Source of the DNA: an uncultured Bacillota bacterium
GTDB lineage: Bacteria; Bacillota_I; Bacilli_A; Erysipelotrichales; Erysipelotrichaceae
Assembly (NCBI GenBank): GCA_900321955.1
Contig: ONXX01000066.1
Coordinates: forward strand, 1-8,949
DNA: 8,949 bases
Direction of reading: 5' to 3'
Below, piece by piece: positions 6,137 through 8,949 of the stretch (its first letter is position 1; each line of letters begins with the position of its first letter). Under the pieces are notes generated by a model. It was not told the DNA's origin, ran no database searches, and was given only the letters and a program-made list of their open reading frames with translations. Position numbers and translations under genes: made by a program.

Positions 6137-7030
6137 TCACATGTAAGTGCTGATAAAGCGGTCGACATTTTCAAAATACGAAGGATCCTGGTAAGCAAGA
6201 CCGTGCTTGCTGTCCTTGATCGGATAGTACTTTTTAACGCCCTTGTTGTGATTGTACAAGATCTTTGCCATGTCAAACGGAACGAGCTCATCTTCTTCAC
6301 TGTGGATGAAGAGAATCGGAATCTCGTTGTTTTCCAGGCAGAGCTTCGGTGAAACATCACTGAAACGGATGCCAAAGCGTTCCTTCATCTTGTTTTCGAT
6401 CAGAAGAGTCACCGGATAAGTGACGAGGATCTTATAGTCCTTTTTGATCTTGTGAGCAAGCATCTCTTCCAGAGAAGAGAAACCGCTGTCTTCCACCAGA
6501 CACTTTACATTTTCCGGCAGCTTATAGCCTGTCGCCAGCATGACCGTAGCCGCACCGGCCGAAACACCATAGAGGCAGATCTTGGCTGCCGGGTTCTTGG
6601 AAACCAGGTAGTTGATCCAGATCTGCAGATCCTGGGCCTCTTTAAAGCCATAGGTCTGATATTCGCCCTGGGATTCCCCGGCACCTCTTTGATCGACCAG
6701 AAGGATGTTGTAACCCAGCTTGTCGAAAGCCAGCGCCTGAGGATACATGTAGGCCTTATTGGTGGTTGATCCATGGACAAGGATCACATAGCGGTCCGTC
6801 TCGTTGTTTTCCACTTTATAGGCATTGAGCTGCAAGCCGTCAAAAGACTTCACCTTGACGGAAGTGACCTTGGAGGAATTGATCCACTCATAGAATCCCG
6901 CATCGATCGGCATGTCAGTATGTTCCAGGGCAAAGATCTTATTCAATACCTCGTTGCTGACAGCGCGATACGCCATATAGGAAGCTCCGGCAGCGGTCAC
7001 AGTGATCGCTGCAGTTTTTTTGCCGTTCAT
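6137..7030 (-). CDS. Alpha/beta hydrolase with N-terminal membrane anchor
   Basis: This is a 297-residue serine hydrolase of the alpha/beta fold, similar in layout to the YqkD/FrsA-like group. The N-terminus has a short positively charged start (NGKK) and a moderately hydrophobic stretch at about 6-22, suggesting a single membrane anchor or uncleaved signal. Then come the oxyanion-strand motif ILVHGST (83-89), VDQRGAGES (112-120), the nucleophile elbow YGVSAG with S157, the acid D247 in HSEEDELVP, and H276 in DSKHG, so the triad is intact. Substrate is unknown: a carboxylesterase, lipase or peptidase role are all possible. Its ATG shares one base with the valS stop (TAATG), and AAGGAG (7044-7039) lies inside the valS end, so translation is coupled to valS. 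There is no terminator before the thrS promoter that follows. I do not recognise a specific gene name. Confidence 0.88.
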   Translation of the reverse strand: MNGKKTAAITVTAAGASYMAYRAVSNEVLNKIFALEHTDMPIDAGFYEWINSSKVTSVKVKSFDGLQLNAYKVENNETDRYVILVHGSTTNKAYMYPQALAFDKLGYNILLVDQRGAGESQGEYQTYGFKEAQDLQIWINYLVSKNPAAKICLYGVSAGAATVMLATGYKLPENVKCLVEDSGFSSLEEMLAHKIKKDYKILVTYPVTLLIENKMKERFGIRFSDVSPKLCLENNEIPILFIHSEEDELVPFDMAKILYNHNKGVKKYYPIKDSKHGLAYQDPSYFENVDRFISTYM

Positions 7031-8949
7031 TATTCGAACTCCTTTTTCTTCTCCAATAACGTATTATATGAATTCTGATAATTTTCCAGTCGGCTCAGTT
7101 CTTTTTCGATCTTCTCTAATTCCGCCTTCTTGTCGACGATCTCATTCATGACGAATTTCACGCCGCCGAAGCTTGTCGGACGAACGATCGTTTCTTCTTG
7201 AATCTTGTCGACCACATTGAGCTTGGTCATGCGGTAAAGAATCGCCTTAATCGAATCATCTGCGGCAAAACCGTCGAGTTCAACAGCCAGTTCCTTGGAA
7301 GGCTTGACATTGTTCTCGTTACGGATCTCTCTGGTGATCTTGATGATCTCGATGACCTTGTCGATGGCATCGGCCTTTTCACTGTCGATGCCTTCCATGA
7401 TTTCAGGCCAGCTTTCCTTCATGATCGAAACATCTTTGCTGTGGATATTCTGGTAGATCTCTTCCGTGACAAACGGAATAAACGGATGTAACATCTTTAA
7501 GATCGCTTCCAGAACATAGATCAACGTATCAAGCGTATGATGCTTCACAGCCTTATCATCACTGTTTAAGGCAGCCTTGGTGAACTCGATGTACATCGAG
7601 CAGAAATCATCCCAGACAAAGGACATGATCTCATTGCCGGCGATCGCCAGTTCATAACGGTCGAGGTTGGTGCTTGCGCTTTGGATTGTCTTGTTTAAAC
7701 GATCGATGATCCAGGCGTCGGTCTCGGATTCAATTGTCGGCTTATGGTATTCATAGGACTCATCCCGATTCATCAGAACGTAGCGGGATGCATTCCAGAG
7801 CTTGTTGATGAAGTTCCAGCCGGCCTGCATCTTTTCACTTGAGAAGTTCATATCAAGACCCGGTGTCGAGTTGGTTGAAAGGAAGAGTCTCAAGGTATCG
7901 CAGCCGTACTGGTCGATCAGATCGATCGGGTCGATGCCGTTGCCTAAAGACTTGGACATCTTGCGGCCCTTTTCATCACGGATCAGGCCATGGATCAGAC
8001 AATCCTTAAACGGCACATCGTTGCAGAAATGTCTGGCAGAGAAGGCCATTCTGGCAACCCAGAAGAAGATAATGTCATAACCGGTAACCATGCAGGAGGT
8101 CGGGAAATAGCGTTTGAAATCTTCTGTTTCATCCGGCCAGCCTAAAGTGGTAAACGGCCACAGTGCACTGGAGAACCAGGTATCCAGAACATCTTCATCC
8201 TGATGATAGTTTTCAATATCTTTCGGCGGTTCGACATCGCAATAGATCTCACCGGTCTCATTGTGATACCAGACCGGAATACGATGACCCCACCAGAGCT
8301 GACGGGAAATGCACCAGTCTTCGATGTTTTCCAGCCACTGATTGAAGGTCTTTTCAAAACGCTTCGGATAGAAGTTGATCTTGGTATCCGGATTTTCCTG
8401 TGCCTTTAATACATCATCGGCCAGCGGTTTCATCTTGACGAACCACTGATTGGAAAGATACGGTTCCACCATGACGCCGGTTCTTTCGGAATGACCGACC
8501 GAGTGGACGATCTTTTCTGCTTTGACAAAGGCACCTTCTGCCTTGTATTTTTCCAGAAGCTTTTCACGGCATTCAAAACGATCCATTCCTTCAAATTCGC
8601 CGCACAGTTCATTCATCGTGCCGTCTTCATTCATGCAGATCGGCATTTCCAGATTGTGACGCAAAGCGATCTGGTAGTCATTCGGGTCATGGGCCGGTGT
8701 ACATTTCATGATGCCGGTACCAAAACCGATCTCGATGTATTCATCGCCGATGATCGGAAGGACATCGCCGTTGGCCGGGTTGATCGCCTTCTTGCCGATC
8801 AAGTGCTTGACCTTGTCATCGTTCGGGTTGACGACGATGCAGACATCACCAAACATCGTCTCCGGACGGGTCGTGGCAACTTCAAAGGTCTCATTGGAAT
8901 CCGCCATCTTGTAGCGAATGTAATACATGTAGGCTTCGACATCCTTATG
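7030..8949 (-). CDS. valS: Valyl-tRNA synthetase, C-terminal two thirds (partial)
   Basis: The last 639 residues of ValRS are present; the reading frame is open to the window edge, so the ATG at 8928 is internal. ValRS charges tRNA-Val and hydrolyses Thr-tRNA-Val. Seen in order: the rest of the CP1 editing domain, with TTRPETMFGD and FGTGIMKCTPAHDPNDY; the catalytic-domain segment DWCISRQLWWGHRIPVWY; DVLDTWFSSALWPF; and the class I signature KMSKS at fragment residues 330-334 (7962-7948). An anticodon-binding helical domain follows, then a C-terminal coiled coil. The HIGH motif lies outside the window. The coiled coil is only about 35 residues, against roughly 60-70 in most ValRS, and lacks the usual block after the first helix. 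Compared with E. coli numbering, KMSKS implies about 200 missing residues and a full protein near 840. The hydrolase follows with overlapping stop and start. Confidence 0.97.
   Translation of the reverse strand, partial: HKDVEAYMYYIRYKMADSNETFEVATTRPETMFGDVCIVVNPNDDKVKHLIGKKAINPANGDVLPIIGDEYIEIGFGTGIMKCTPAHDPNDYQIALRHNLEMPICMNEDGTMNELCGEFEGMDRFECREKLLEKYKAEGAFVKAEKIVHSVGHSERTGVMVEPYLSNQWFVKMKPLADDVLKAQENPDTKINFYPKRFEKTFNQWLENIEDWCISRQLWWGHRIPVWYHNETGEIYCDVEPPKDIENYHQDEDVLDTWFSSALWPFTTLGWPDETEDFKRYFPTSCMVTGYDIIFFWVARMAFSARHFCNDVPFKDCLIHGLIRDEKGRKMSKSLGNGIDPIDLIDQYGCDTLRLFLSTNSTPGLDMNFSSEKMQAGWNFINKLWNASRYVLMNRDESYEYHKPTIESETDAWIIDRLNKTIQSASTNLDRYELAIAGNEIMSFVWDDFCSMYIEFTKAALNSDDKAVKHHTLDTLIYVLEAILKMLHPFIPFVTEEIYQNIHSKDVSIMKESWPEIMEGIDSEKADAIDKVIEIIKITREIRNENNVKPSKELAVELDGFAADDSIKAILYRMTKLNVVDKIQEETIVRPTSFGGVKFVMNEIVDKKAELEKIEKELSRLENYQNSYNTLLEKKKEFE

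Noticed and set aside
7030..7060. A frameshift truncating ValRS just before the hydrolase
   Set aside because: The frame ends in a coherent charged coiled coil and a neat TAATG junction with a ribosome site. No neighbouring frame continues the missing ValRS tail.

Overview
The window looks like ordinary chromosomal DNA from a low-to-moderate-GC member of the Bacillota. Supporting signs are RNase HIII, MutS2, a bacterial-type ProRS with an inserted editing domain, a T-box leader in front of a synthetase gene, and AGGAGG-type ribosome sites. The protein flavour (MutS2, CvpA, and a ThrRS without a TGS domain) would fit Erysipelotrichia or a nearby class. That placement is an impression from sequence alone. 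I see no insertion sequence, prophage, CRISPR array, tRNA or rRNA gene.

Left part (1-2404): a minus-strand pair, cvpA followed by mutS2 (cut by the window start), diverges from plus-strand rnhC. The two sides are separated by only 57 AT-rich bases. This resembles the Bacillus subtilis locus rnhC / zapA-cvpA-like-polX-mutS2 with zapA and polX absent. The spacer is the most unusual part of the window. Neither divergent gene has a Shine-Dalgarno sequence, each has a -10-like hexamer ending 6-7 bases before its ATG, and an 8-3-8 inverted repeat overlaps both predicted promoters. Leaderless mRNAs and a shared operator are therefore plausible.

Middle part (2405-5888): proS follows rnhC on the plus strand with its own extended -10 promoter. 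It converges on thrS, with 17 bases between the two stop codons. A strong hairpin whose left arm encodes the end of ProRS and whose loop holds the proS stop codon terminates proS and probably also serves thrS.

Right part (5889-8949): thrS is preceded by a sigma-70-type promoter and a canonical T-box leader, so it should be induced when uncharged tRNA-Thr accumulates. Upstream on the same strand lie valS (its 5' part is outside the window) and a membrane-anchored alpha/beta hydrolase joined to it by a TAATG stop-start overlap. No terminator separates the hydrolase from the thrS promoter, so any read-through from valS should also be checked by the T-box.

The theme is translation (ProRS, ThrRS and ValRS genes within 6.5 kb) next to DNA and ribosome maintenance functions (RNase HIII, MutS2). 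I do not see a novel multi-gene system. The points worth a second look are the divergent promoter architecture, the TGS-less ThrRS, the short ValRS tail, a possible zinc site in ProRS, and the valS-hydrolase coupling.
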